From Woeseiaceae bacterium (GTDB lineage Bacteria; Pseudomonadota; Gammaproteobacteria; Steroidobacterales; Woeseiaceae), in the NCBI GenBank assembly GCA_021773055.1, contig JAJFKV010000010.1, forward strand, positions 1-64,000: a DNA stretch of 64,000 nt, written 5' to 3'. The translations under genes were made by a program, and so were the position numbers. Within the stretch, counting starts at the first letter, position 1, and the number at the start of each line of letters is the position of its first letter. The notes below the pieces were generated by a model, which saw nothing but the letters and a program-made list of their open reading frames with translations, was not told where the DNA came from and did no database searches. Below are positions 9,528 to 19,022 of this stretch, piece by piece.

Positions 9528-10097
9528 ATGGCGCGAAGCCTGCGTAACAAGGATTACCTCAAACCAAAAGAAGTAGCGGGACTCTTAAGAGTAGAACCAG
9601 GAACCATTCGCCTCTGGACACAGGATGGCCGACTACGGGCAACCACTACCGCCGGTGGCCATAGACGATTCAGCTATCATGACGTAGAAATGTTCGCCCG
9701 CGAACACGATATCGAGTTGCCGGCTCAAAGCGGCGATGCGTTACGGGTATTGGTTGTTGATGACGACAAGCGCGTCGCGCGCATGGTCAAGAACATGCTG
9801 CTCGCGGAAGACCCTGACCTGCAGATAGAAATCGCCTACGATGGCTTCGCAGCAGGCCAGTCGGTAGAGAAATTCCAGCCGCATGTCATCATCCTTGATC
9901 TCATCATGCCCGGCGTGGATGGTTTTCAACTCTGCAAAACCCTGAAAGACGATCCAGCGACTGTAGGCGTTCGAATCATCGCCATTACCGGCGATCCGGA
10001 CCCAAAATCTGCTCGCAAGATAGTAAGACTCGGCGCCGAACTTTGCCTGGCTAAGCCATTGAAGAAACAGTCACTACTGGACGCCGTCGGCCTGTAG
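9528..10097 (+). CDS. MerR/excisionase-type HTH fused to a receiver domain
   Basis: 189 residues. Residues 8-58 form a MerR/excisionase-like winged helix (YLKPKEVAGLLRVEPGTIR, then the wing AGGHRRFSYHDVE). Residues 72-189 form a receiver with acidic residues in VLVVDDDK, acceptor Asp124 in IILDLIMPG, Thr154 and Lys176. Most response regulators place the receiver first; here the DNA-binding part is N-terminal. It likely links the neighbouring kinases to transcription. The start is supported by AAGGA 9 bases upstream of ATG 9528. The upstream divergent region has dyads that may be its operator. Confidence 0.9.
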   Translation: MARSLRNKDYLKPKEVAGLLRVEPGTIRLWTQDGRLRATTTAGGHRRFSYHDVEMFAREHDIELPAQSGDALRVLVVDDDKRVARMVKNMLLAEDPDLQIEIAYDGFAAGQSVEKFQPHVIILDLIMPGVDGFQLCKTLKDDPATVGVRIIAITGDPDPKSARKIVRLGAELCLAKPLKKQSLLDAVGL

Positions 10098-10341
10098 ATC
10101 AACGCCCGGCAGTAATAGAAAAACCACACCAAACACGCTCTAAATTCTGACCTCTGGCGAGACCTCGTCCAGCGGACACACCACTCTCCCATTTACCATA
10201 TTCCGCTCGCCGCATAAGCCGGCTCGTCTCTGTGGCTAAATTCAAATAATGCGACCTGGTTAGTGGTCTATTTTACGGTTTTTTCCCATAATTCGATTAA
10301 ATCGACTATTTCGATTTTCTCGCTTTATCGCTGGATGAACT

Positions 10342-11154
10342 ATGAAAGCCCTACGAATTGCCCTGGTCCCTTACCTTCTGAGCTTGGTCGCATGCTCTGG
10401 CGGCGGTGCTGGCGTCGAAGCGCTGCCCGTCACGGCCGATGTCCGAAAACCAATGGCCGACAACGAAATCCTGCTCAAGGCCTATGATAGCCAGTATCAG
10501 GTGCCGGCGAACTTTTTCGTCGATGAGCGAGCAGATACACCACGCAGCTTTTCGCTATATCACGTTAAGGATGTCTCGATTTCCTATGAGCGATGCACCA
10601 ATAACTACGACGAAGCTTATGCGTGGGAGACCGTAGACAATGACAACCGCGCGGTTACCGGTTACTACGTTGGCTCCGTTGAGAACGACAAATACTTTGA
10701 GTTTATTCGTGAGCTGGATTTTCAGGGCTCTGTAGGCAATGTCGGAGACCTGACATCACCCGGATTTTCCCGTGTCTTCAAGTGTGACTACGTCGATCGA
10801 AACGGTGTCGACAGAAATTTGCGAAATGGCTATGCCGGCACAATCAACACGCGGCCACTTTCACTCGCAGCAATAAGAAATTTTTCCGAGTACATGTGGC
10901 AGTTCACCTTTTTCTGGCCTGCCACCAAGACGGTTCTTGAAACATTCTCGAGCGAGCAGACAAACGCGTACGAGCACACGCTCGCACTTGCCTTTGTTAC
11001 GAATCAGGGGACGGACCAGTGCGACCTGGTAGAGATCGTTGACTGGGTTTTTTCTGCAAGAAAGAGCGACGGCACGATCACCAAGGAATTTCGACTTCTG
11101 CGACAGTTCGAGGCGCAGCTCGTTAACGGCAGTCCGGAAAAGTGCAGCGATTGA
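10342..11154 (+). CDS. Hypothetical lipoprotein
   Basis: 270 residues. The N-terminus is a lipoprotein signal peptide with lipobox LVAC and lipidated Cys18, followed by SGGGAG, so the product should be anchored in the outer or inner membrane. The mature part is soluble, rich in aromatic and acidic residues, and has several cysteines; I recognise no family. It follows the HTH-receiver gene after 244 bp and precedes an EEP-family gene by 44 bp. The upstream gap is AT-rich (TTCGATTAAATCGA-like stretches) and likely holds a promoter. Confidence 0.75.
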   Translation: MKALRIALVPYLLSLVACSGGGAGVEALPVTADVRKPMADNEILLKAYDSQYQVPANFFVDERADTPRSFSLYHVKDVSISYERCTNNYDEAYAWETVDNDNRAVTGYYVGSVENDKYFEFIRELDFQGSVGNVGDLTSPGFSRVFKCDYVDRNGVDRNLRNGYAGTINTRPLSLAAIRNFSEYMWQFTFFWPATKTVLETFSSEQTNAYEHTLALAFVTNQGTDQCDLVEIVDWVFSARKSDGTITKEFRLLRQFEAQLVNGSPEKCSD

Positions 11155-11198
11155 TACGTGCTATCCTCGTATGCCCCTGACAACGAGCGGGCACGAGA

Positions 11199-11975
11199 TT
11201 GCCTTCCATCAAGCAATTATCCGTAATATCGAGCAATATCCGGTACGACGAGCCAAACGATAAACAGCATTGCTGGAAGAATCGCAGGGACTTTCTGGCT
11301 GACCGCCTACTGGATTATCGTCCGGACCTGCTCGCGACCCAGGAAGGCAAGCAACCGCAAATTCGGGATGTCGCCGAGCGTCTGACAGGGTTCCGCTGCG
11401 CGGACGCACACCGGCAGTGGCAGGCATCGCTGATGTATCCCTGTATTTTTTACAATCCCGACACCCTGACGCTGTGCGATTCCGGCGATATCTGGTTATC
11501 GCAGTCGCCGACGGTGATCGGTTCGTCTTCGTTCGGGAGCCAATACGCACGACTGTGCACCTGGGCGTTTTTCGACAACAACCTGCTCGCGATAAATGTA
11601 CATCTCGATGACCTCAACCCCGCTACACGGCTCAACCAGGCTCGCGTACTGATGGAGCAAGTGGACGCTATCGGAATCGCCGCACCGAGGCTGTTGATGG
11701 GCGACTTTAATGAAGCGCCGGGTGGCCGCGTTCGAACGCTTATCAACGAGACCTGGCCCAGCTTGTGCGATCCGTGGCAGGAACTCGGGCTGGATGAAGA
11801 ACCCAGCCACCACAGCTTTTTTGAGACTATCGACTACGCGAGTCGGGTCGACTGGATTTTGACCGATGCGGGGATTCAGGCGCAGGAAATATCGCTGGAT
11901 AAGTCCTGCTCAGATGAGGGCATATTTCCCTCTGACCACTACCTCTTGAAAGCAAGACTCCAAATGCCAGTTTAG
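11199..11975 (+). CDS. Endonuclease/exonuclease/phosphatase (EEP) family hydrolase
   Basis: 258 residues with EEP motifs in order: SSNIRYD, LATQEG, NVHLDD, LLMGDFNEAP, RVDWIL and a C-terminal SDHYLL. These provide the metal-binding Asn, Glu and Asp residues and the catalytic His. The family cleaves phosphodiester or phosphomonoester bonds; the substrate cannot be read from sequence. The only start that keeps the first motif intact is TTG 11199, because a stop lies in frame 21 bases upstream. It has no signal peptide. It converges with the TonB receptor, one base between stops. Confidence 0.85.
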   Translation: MPSIKQLSVISSNIRYDEPNDKQHCWKNRRDFLADRLLDYRPDLLATQEGKQPQIRDVAERLTGFRCADAHRQWQASLMYPCIFYNPDTLTLCDSGDIWLSQSPTVIGSSSFGSQYARLCTWAFFDNNLLAINVHLDDLNPATRLNQARVLMEQVDAIGIAAPRLLMGDFNEAPGGRVRTLINETWPSLCDPWQELGLDEEPSHHSFFETIDYASRVDWILTDAGIQAQEISLDKSCSDEGIFPSDHYLLKARLQMPV

Positions 11976-11976
11976 T

Positions 11977-14292
11977 TTAGAAATCCTGCCTGAAGAAAGC
12001 GAAGACTTCCTGTGGCGGAATAAACTCCTCACTGGTGGTCAATAAACCGAACGGATTGCTGAAGCGTGAGTTAACACCGTCTTCATCAAACAGGTTGGAC
12101 GCTCCGAGCCCAATACTGAGATTTCTGTTCGGCATGTGGTAGTCGAACAGGATATTGAAAATATCGTACGACGGCACTGTATCAACCAACGGGTTATTAA
12201 AAACACGGTACTGGTATTCACCGCGGTGCACGTATTCGATACGCGACATCAGAGTTCCGCCACCTATCTCGTGATTGTTGGTCAATGCCAGACGCGCCGA
12301 GAACTCCACCAGCTTTGGCGGTGTATTGCCTTTCAGGTTTGTAGACTGGCTCAAGGCAACGCGGGTATTGAAGCCCTCCGGGGTAAACAATCCGATGAGC
12401 CCCGGTACCAGCGCCTCACGGAAGTCGACAACATCCAGCGTGAAATGGTCATCGTTGAACTCACCGTCCAGAAAGGACAAATGGCCATCAAGTCTCCAGC
12501 TATCTGAAAGCAGCCAGTTGAATTCTGTTTCAAGACCGTAAATGTCGGTCGACGGAATATTGCCCGTTCCGCCTGCGAACGGCACCGGGTCCTCTTCCAT
12601 GAATTGCAGGTTTTCGTAGTCATACAGAAATGCCGCAACATTGAGCCTGAGGCGACCGTCTGCGAGCTTGTTTTTTACGCCGAGTTCGTAGGACGTCACT
12701 TCAGCAGGCTGGAATACGACCGGCACATTGATCGCGCCGTTGAGTGCTCCCGGGTTAGTGCCGCCATTTTTCCAGCCCGTTGAAATCAGACCATAGAAGA
12801 GGCTGTTCTCGGAATGCTGATAATCGATCCCGAGCTTCCAGGTAAATTGACTATTATCCAGCGACTGGCTTGACGGAATTGTGAAGAATTGCAGCGTTTC
12901 ATCCAGCTGCTCTTCCGATTGATAGCGCCCACCAACCACAAGCGTCGTGTGCTCACCCACATGGAACCTGGCCTGTGCGTACAGAGCCCAGTCTTCGCGA
13001 GTCACCGTACGCGCCTCAACAAAATTCAGTACCGACTGGAAGGGTGGCAATGTGATCGGATTGGGATCAGCCAGCGCGGGGATGGAGTCCGAAAACGGTG
13101 CCGGTCCATTCGCTTCGAGGAAGTGATTGAAGTTCTCGTGATCCAGATAATAAGCCCCTGCGATCCAGTCGGCTGCAGCGCCGGAATACGACAGATTGAG
13201 CTCCTGGCTGAACGCTTCAGAATCGTTGTCCCAGAACGTCAGCACATCCCAGTTAGCCGTCGTGACAAAAAACCCAAGAATATCTGTCGCGGTAAGCGAC
13301 TCATTGAGGCGATCGCCGTCAACCGACTGCCGTTTCTTGAGCTCCTGATAGCCGGTAATCGATTTGAACGCTACACCGGATGGTAGCTGCCATTCCAGGA
13401 TGGCTGAAAAAACATTGTTATCCAGGTCAAAAATACCGGGAAAGTCCTGTGATAACTTGCGGACGCCACTTTGTGGCTCGGCGACGTTTCTTTGCGCCGC
13501 CGCATGTTGTGATGAGTCAGATACAAAAGCCGTTACATAGGCAGAAAATGTATCGCCAGGTTGCCAAAGGTAGGCGAGCTTTGCAGTTAGGGAATCTGCA
13601 TCATCAAGATCGTAAGCATCGAGCACACCACCCGAAATTTCTGCAAAACCATCGTGAGTATATTTCTGCAAAGACGCACGAACAGCGGAATGTTCGCCGA
13701 CCGGCACATTTAGAGCCGCGCGTGCTCGCACCATATTGTAGCTGCCGAGCGTAACGCCAATATTAGCGCTTATTGCCGAAGTATCGGGCCGAATTGTAAC
13801 GAGGTTAATAGCCCCGCCTGTCGTGCCCTGACCGAACTCCGTACCTTGTGGGCCACGAAATACTTCAATTCGTTCGAGGTCACCGAGATCCGTGCCCATA
13901 GACAACGGATTGGCCAGGTAAACGCCGTCGACATACAATAGTACGCTCGGTTGGGTGCTTAAATTCTGAGCGGTTTCCCAGCCAACTCCACGAATGGCGA
14001 CAACTCGACCAGCACCATCGTTCTTGGCGATAGTAAGTCCTGGCACATAAGCATTGAAATTATCAAGGCGTCCAATATTGGATTGATCGAAGTCTTCCCC
14101 GGAGAGCACTGAAACCGCCAGGGCCGCATCCTGCAGTCTCACTTCACGACGTTGAGCGGTGACAATGATTTCCTCGAGTACCCGGTCGGCTTCCTGTGCC
14201 GTCGCTGGCGCAGATAACACAACAGCAAGCGTTGTCGCAAATAACAACGGCAAATTGACGTTCATTAGGATCTGCTTTTTCATGTACTGCAA
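11977..14292 (-). CDS. TonB-dependent outer-membrane receptor
   Basis: 771 residues. A signal peptide (LLFATTLAVVLSAPATAQ) is followed by a TonB box, EEIIVTAQRRE, a plug domain at about 45-160 (LQDAALAVSVLSGEDF, LYVDGVYLANP, VEVFRGPQGTEFG-type sequence) and a long beta-barrel ending in an aromatic residue (FFRQDF). It imports an unidentified substrate with energy from TonB-ExbBD. The MFS gene 31 bp upstream on the same strand makes a likely outer/inner membrane uptake pair. ATG 14283 (MKKQIL) is an alternative start with a more typical signal-peptide n-region. Confidence 0.95.
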   Translation of the reverse strand: MQYMKKQILMNVNLPLLFATTLAVVLSAPATAQEADRVLEEIIVTAQRREVRLQDAALAVSVLSGEDFDQSNIGRLDNFNAYVPGLTIAKNDGAGRVVAIRGVGWETAQNLSTQPSVLLYVDGVYLANPLSMGTDLGDLERIEVFRGPQGTEFGQGTTGGAINLVTIRPDTSAISANIGVTLGSYNMVRARAALNVPVGEHSAVRASLQKYTHDGFAEISGGVLDAYDLDDADSLTAKLAYLWQPGDTFSAYVTAFVSDSSQHAAAQRNVAEPQSGVRKLSQDFPGIFDLDNNVFSAILEWQLPSGVAFKSITGYQELKKRQSVDGDRLNESLTATDILGFFVTTANWDVLTFWDNDSEAFSQELNLSYSGAAADWIAGAYYLDHENFNHFLEANGPAPFSDSIPALADPNPITLPPFQSVLNFVEARTVTREDWALYAQARFHVGEHTTLVVGGRYQSEEQLDETLQFFTIPSSQSLDNSQFTWKLGIDYQHSENSLFYGLISTGWKNGGTNPGALNGAINVPVVFQPAEVTSYELGVKNKLADGRLRLNVAAFLYDYENLQFMEEDPVPFAGGTGNIPSTDIYGLETEFNWLLSDSWRLDGHLSFLDGEFNDDHFTLDVVDFREALVPGLIGLFTPEGFNTRVALSQSTNLKGNTPPKLVEFSARLALTNNHEIGGGTLMSRIEYVHRGEYQYRVFNNPLVDTVPSYDIFNILFDYHMPNRNLSIGLGASNLFDEDGVNSRFSNPFGLLTTSEEFIPPQEVFAFFRQDF

Positions 14293-14323
14293 TTCATTGC
14301 ACTGAGGATTGGAAGACCGTCAA

Positions 14324-15586
14324 TCAGCTGCGAGGTTCCGCCAATGTTGGTGGTCGCATCATGACTACTGCGATCAGGATAATCGCCAGCACGGCGGCAT
14401 AGCCCTGAAACACACCGGCAAACCCGCCAAAGCGATCAGCGACGAACCCGCCAAGGACCGGCCCAAACATCGCTACGGTGGTAATCAGGTACATGGTGCC
14501 CATGGTCTTAGGCGCTTCTTTTGGCCCATAGTAGTTAACCAGCAGAATTGTCGTCGCGAACATGCACATGCCAAAACCGTAGCCCTCACCGATCGCAAAC
14601 AAGACGATCATCGTCATGTTGTCGGCGAAGGACAATGCCAGCATGCCCACGATTTCACCCATCAAGGCGGACGCCAGCAACCATTTGGGATCGACCGACG
14701 TTGCCAGCAAGCCGCCAAATGCTCTCGATGAGGAGTTCACCAACGCTTGCGCGCTGAGCGCGCCGGCGGCAATAGCAACCAGGATACCGAGATTGCCCAT
14801 ATGGCTCACCGCCCAGCTGTTGGTGGTTACACCGCCGAAGAGCGTCATCGTCATCGCCGCAACGATTACGTAATACTGCGGTGTTCGAACGACATCTTTG
14901 AAATGCCACTCGAATCTCGTCATGTACACATTTTGGGAATGCGATTCGGCCGACAGTCTCGACTCGGCATCCTCGTCCGAACTTCCGGGGCGACTCTTGA
15001 GCAGAAGGACGGCGAGTATTGTCAGCACAGCAATCAGTCCAGCCATCAACCACCAGTGCCAGCGCCACGATCCTGTCGCAGCCACAGCGCCGGTGACAAA
15101 AAATGGACCGGCGACGCCGCCCAGGCCACCGATCATCATGTACGCACCAATGGCGAATGAACGACGGTGCGGCAACCATTGATTAATAACTGCGACACCC
15201 GGTATGAGCGCGCACGACGTATATCCCAGTCCTGCCAGGCCAGCTCCAAGCACGTATTGATTTAGTCCAGTGGTTGTCGCCATCAGCGTGAGACCGGCCA
15301 CCATGACGACACCACCGATACCGAAGGTTGCGCGCGTCCCAAACTTCGTTAGTGTCCAGGACGGAACACGGCTTGCAATACCGACCATGAATGACAGCAT
15401 CGAAAATCCGAGACCCGCAGCAGACCAGGACCAGGACATTTCTTCGATCATGAATGGCAGCGCTACACCGAGAGAGGCAAAGGTCGCGGCCGTCACCTGG
15501 AAGAACAGCAAACTGACCAGCGTGAACTTCATCCAGCCCAGCCTGACGATATTGCTTGGCAGACCCGTTACAGGTGAGTTAGGCAT
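14324..15586 (-). CDS. MFS transporter
   Basis: 420 residues with about twelve hydrophobic segments and a charged central loop near 200-225 (KSRPGSSDEDAESR). The organisation recalls the OFA/monocarboxylate-like branch of the major facilitator superfamily, with an N-terminal PFMIEEMSWSWSAAG segment typical of that group. The substrate is unknown. It lies between ribF (46 bp upstream) and the TonB receptor (31 bp downstream), all leftward, so the three may be cotranscribed. The pairing with the receptor suggests a shared substrate. Confidence 0.9.
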   Translation of the reverse strand: MPNSPVTGLPSNIVRLGWMKFTLVSLLFFQVTAATFASLGVALPFMIEEMSWSWSAAGLGFSMLSFMVGIASRVPSWTLTKFGTRATFGIGGVVMVAGLTLMATTTGLNQYVLGAGLAGLGYTSCALIPGVAVINQWLPHRRSFAIGAYMMIGGLGGVAGPFFVTGAVAATGSWRWHWWLMAGLIAVLTILAVLLLKSRPGSSDEDAESRLSAESHSQNVYMTRFEWHFKDVVRTPQYYVIVAAMTMTLFGGVTTNSWAVSHMGNLGILVAIAAGALSAQALVNSSSRAFGGLLATSVDPKWLLASALMGEIVGMLALSFADNMTMIVLFAIGEGYGFGMCMFATTILLVNYYGPKEAPKTMGTMYLITTVAMFGPVLGGFVADRFGGFAGVFQGYAAVLAIILIAVVMMRPPTLAEPRS

Positions 15587-15632
15587 CTAAATGAGTGTTC
15601 CTGAAATAGAGACTTGAGCAGAGCCGCTAGCG

Positions 15633-16577
15633 CTAACTAACATTGCGCCCCGCGAGAATTTGCCTGGCACTGGCGACATCCCTGGTCATATGCTCGATGA
15701 GCGCATCAACATCGGGGAAATTGAGTTCATCCCGGATTTTTTCGATAAATTCAACGTTTATCTCCTGGCCATAGATATCTTCGTCGAAGTCGAAAATATT
15801 CACCTCAAGCAGCATTTTCTTGCCGCCTATGGTTGGGCGCGTTCCGAGACTGGCAACGCCTTCCAGCACATCGTCCCCGATGCCCCTCACCCGCACCGCG
15901 AATATGCCCATGAGGGCGACATGAATACGGTCCGGATCAATGTTCGCCGTCGGAAAGCCCAGCCTGCGTCCGAGATGGGCTCCGTGAATCACCTCACCGG
16001 ACATCATGTAGTTCTGACCTAGCAGTTCCGCAGCACGATGCAGATTTCCCGACGACAGTGCATTGCGGATCAGGGTAGAACTTACAGTTGCGCCATCGTT
16101 TTCGAGGCTGACGATTCCACTCACCTCGAAGTTGTGTTTTTCACCGGCCGTCTGCAGGTCCGCGACGTCGCCCGCGCGATCCTTGCCAAACCGAAACTGG
16201 TCGCCAACGATCAGATGCTGCACGTTTAGTTTATCGACGAGTATTTTTTCGACAAACCATTCCGGAGAACCGCTGCGTAACTCGGTATCGAAATCCAGAC
16301 AACAAAATACATCGATGCCGTACTCCTCGAGCGCCTGGCATTTTTCGGCAAAGCGCATGAGCCTCGCAGGCGGACTCTGCGGCGAGAAGAATTCAAGCGG
16401 GGTGGGTTCAAAGCACATCACAACGGCCGGCATTCCTGAGGATCTGGCTTGCTTGAGCACGCCATCAAGCAACATCCGATGCCCAACGTGCAAGCCGTCG
16501 AAATTGCCAATAGTTACAATGCTGCCAGCCGACAGCCTGTCTAAGTTTTCGCCTTCAAACGTGCGAATTACCTGCAT
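15633..16577 (-). CDS. ribF: Bifunctional riboflavin kinase / FMN adenylyltransferase
   Basis: 314 residues, the usual length. The N-terminal FAD synthetase half has the nucleotidyltransferase motif GNFDGLHVGH, GDQFRFGKDRAGD and the SSTLIRNAL motif. The C-terminal riboflavin kinase domain begins near 185 with GEVIHGAHLGRRLGFPTAN and continues through GVASLGTRPT. It makes FMN and FAD from riboflavin. In many proteobacteria ribF precedes ileS; here it is followed by a transporter/receptor pair instead. I see no FMN riboswitch ahead of it. Confidence 0.97.
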   Translation of the reverse strand: MQVIRTFEGENLDRLSAGSIVTIGNFDGLHVGHRMLLDGVLKQARSSGMPAVVMCFEPTPLEFFSPQSPPARLMRFAEKCQALEEYGIDVFCCLDFDTELRSGSPEWFVEKILVDKLNVQHLIVGDQFRFGKDRAGDVADLQTAGEKHNFEVSGIVSLENDGATVSSTLIRNALSSGNLHRAAELLGQNYMMSGEVIHGAHLGRRLGFPTANIDPDRIHVALMGIFAVRVRGIGDDVLEGVASLGTRPTIGGKKMLLEVNIFDFDEDIYGQEINVEFIEKIRDELNFPDVDALIEHMTRDVASARQILAGRNVS

Positions 16578-16687
16578 AGTTCCTGCTACCTGTCCACGCC
16601 ATCGCGGAGGGCTAGCAATGATATACCACCTTGCTGTCCGGGGTTTGATTCACGCCCAAAACGGCAGCTGCTGTATGGTTACGACCG

Positions 16688-17962
16688 ATGCAGACACAAT
16701 CGCACACCAACTCCTACTACGCTGCCAGCGTAGGCGACAAGACCGACTTCGCTCCATTGCGCGGTGAACAGAGGGCTGACATCTGCGTCATTGGAGCTGG
16801 CTTCACGGGAATTTCAACAGCGCTGCATCTGGCGGAACGCGGATACAACGTACACGTAATTGAATCGAATCGGGTTGGTTGGGGCGCGTCCGGTCGAAAC
16901 GGCGGCCAGATGATCGGTGGTATTGCCGGCGAGAATCATGTAGCGAAACACTATGGCAAGGATGTCGAAGACCTATTTGGGGATTTGCGTTGGGCGGGTC
17001 ACGACATTATTCGAAAACGGGTACAACAGTACGGGATTCAGTGTGATTTGAAATCAGGATACCTCGACGTCGCAATCAAACAACGACACTTACGTGATAT
17101 TGAAGCTAACTACGAGCGCCTGGCGAACGCCGACTTCCCACACGAAATTCGTGTTCTTTCCAAGAATGAAACCAGCGAATTAATCGGCACCGATGTGTAT
17201 ATCGGTTCGTTCCTGAATATGGGCAACGGCCACCTGCATCCGTTGAAGTTGTGCGTCGGGGAGGCACGAGCCGCAGTCTTGGAAGGAGCGACAATCTACG
17301 AGCAGTCACCTGTTATCGATATAGAGCATGGCCGCAAAGTAAGAGTCGTCACGGAAAAAGGCGCCGTTACCGCCGACACCGTTGTCATCGCGGGCAACGC
17401 GTACCACGCTCTGGAGCGAAAGCTACGCGGCATAATGTTCCCCGTGAAGAGCTTCATTATCGCGACCGAGCGATTGTCGAAATCCATTGTTAATCGGATT
17501 AATCCGCAGGACCTTGCGATCTGTGACCCTAATTTCGTGCTCAAGTACTACCGTCTGAGTGCCGATAAGCGCCTGCTTTTCGGTGGTCGAATCAATTATT
17601 TTGGCGAAGACCCGGAATTTATCAAACGCAAACTGCGCCAGAAAATGCTGTCGATATACCCGGTGCTTGAAAGTGTTGGCATCGACTACGCCTGGGGAGG
17701 CACTATCGGAGTGCCTATCACAAGAGTGCCACAACTTGGCCGAGTCGCGTCTAACGTGTTTTATTGCCAGGGATATTCTGGCCACGGCGTGAACGTTACT
17801 CATCTTGCGGGACAAATCATGGCGGATGCTGTCGCCGGGACCATGGAGCAGTTCGATCTGTTCGCTAACGTGAAACCATTTTCTGTACCGGGCGCACAGC
17901 GGTTTCAAAAACCCATGGTAGCGCTCGGCATTTTGTACTATCAGATAAAAGACCGATTGTAG
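16688..17962 (+). CDS. puuB: FAD-dependent amine oxidase, gamma-glutamylputrescine oxidase-like
   Basis: 424 residues. A Rossmann FAD motif (ADICVIGAGFTGISTALHLA) is followed by the ASGRNGG segment and a C-terminal GYSGHGVN motif typical of the DadA/PuuB/OrdL branch of FAD oxidoreductases. PuuB oxidises gamma-glutamylputrescine; related enzymes use other secondary amines, so the substrate is inferred. No other puu genes are nearby. The gene is divergent from ribF (110-bp gap) and convergent with the alcohol dehydrogenase. Confidence 0.85.
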   Translation: MQTQSHTNSYYAASVGDKTDFAPLRGEQRADICVIGAGFTGISTALHLAERGYNVHVIESNRVGWGASGRNGGQMIGGIAGENHVAKHYGKDVEDLFGDLRWAGHDIIRKRVQQYGIQCDLKSGYLDVAIKQRHLRDIEANYERLANADFPHEIRVLSKNETSELIGTDVYIGSFLNMGNGHLHPLKLCVGEARAAVLEGATIYEQSPVIDIEHGRKVRVVTEKGAVTADTVVIAGNAYHALERKLRGIMFPVKSFIIATERLSKSIVNRINPQDLAICDPNFVLKYYRLSADKRLLFGGRINYFGEDPEFIKRKLRQKMLSIYPVLESVGIDYAWGGTIGVPITRVPQLGRVASNVFYCQGYSGHGVNVTHLAGQIMADAVAGTMEQFDLFANVKPFSVPGAQRFQKPMVALGILYYQIKDRL

Positions 17963-17981
17963 TTTTGCTCGATAAGGGCGC

Positions 17982-19022
17982 TTAAAACTCTGTAATTATC
18001 GTGACGCCATTGGTATTGAAGTCGCTCATTGACGTAAGAACGTCAATCGATTCCTCGAGACTGACAGTGCGCCCGATCAACTTCTCCGGTGATAGTTTTC
18101 CCGCGGCAATCATCTCGAATATCTCGGCATAGCGATGCGCCTGCACCCCATGGCTTCCGACGATTTCCAGTTCGTTTGCCAGCACTTTGTCCATTGGAAC
18201 TGTGGGCTTGCTGCTGGAACCCACCATCAGACCAACCTGAACGTGTCTACCGCGCTTGCGCAGGCTATCGATCGAGTTGAAACAAACATCAGCATTCCCT
18301 ATGGCGTCTACCGAAACGTGCGCTCCGCCATCCGTCACGTGGCGAATGGCATCCGCAACATTGTCTGTCGAGTTCGTGTTTAGCGAAGCGAGCGCACCTA
18401 GCTGCCTGGCCAAATTCAATTTCTCATCGGAGATATCGACAGCCAGAACCTTCGCACCCAAAGCGCTGGCTATCATGATCGCGGACAACCCCACTCCACC
18501 GCAGCCATGAATAGTGACCCATTCGTCAGACGACACGCGGCCCTGGTCCACTATTGCCCGGAATGACGTGGCAAAACGGCATCCGAGGCTCGCTGCAGTC
18601 TGGAATTCCATCTCTTGCGGCAGGCGAACCAGATTCACATCGGCGTAGTGAATCGCTACATGTTCGGCGAACGAACCCCAATGCGTAAAGCCGGGTTGGA
18701 ACTGGTTATCACAAACCTGCTGGTTACCGGAATCGCATTCAGGACACGCGCCGCAGCCACCAACAAACGGTACCGTGACACGGTCACCGATCTGCCAGTT
18801 ACGTACTTCGTCTCCGACCGCTTCGATGACACCGGCCAATTCATGTCCGGGGACATGCGGCAACTCGATATCTGCGTCATTGCCCTGCCAGCCGTGCCAA
18901 TCGCTCAGGCAGATGCCGCTCGCCATTACTTTGAGCACGACAGCATCGCTACGGGGTCTCGGGTCTGTTACCTGCTCAATTGCAGGGCGCTCAGCGAACG
19001 CCCGATAGACAACGGCTTTCAT
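17982..19022 (-). CDS. Zinc-dependent medium-chain alcohol dehydrogenase
   Basis: 346 residues of the MDR/GroES-Rossmann fold. Visible features are a catalytic-zinc cysteine and histidine ([23 protein letters not shown]), the four-cysteine structural zinc loop in [17 protein letters not shown], and an NAD-binding turn [13 protein letters not shown]. It oxidises an alcohol or polyol with NAD(P); the substrate is not determinable. Its ATG overlaps the stop codon of the upstream MFS gene by four bases, so translation is coupled and the two probably act on the same compound. Confidence 0.93.
   Translation of the reverse strand: MKAVVYRAFAERPAIEQVTDPRPRSDAVVLKVMASGICLSDWHGWQGNDADIELPHVPGHELAGVIEAVGDEVRNWQIGDRVTVPFVGGCGACPECDSGNQQVCDNQFQPGFTHWGSFAEHVAIHYADVNLVRLPQEMEFQTAASLGCRFATSFRAIVDQGRVSSDEWVTIHGCGGVGLSAIMIASALGAKVLAVDISDEKLNLARQLGALASLNTNSTDNVADAIRHVTDGGAHVSVDAIGNADVCFNSIDSLRKRGRHVQVGLMVGSSSKPTVPMDKVLANELEIVGSHGVQAHRYAEIFEMIAAGKLSPEKLIGRTVSLEESIDVLTSMSDFNTNGVTIITEF

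Noticed and set aside
16578-16687. FMN riboswitch upstream of ribF
   Set aside because: The 110-bp gap between ribF and the divergent oxidase shows none of the conserved RFN-element sequence and is too short for the aptamer.
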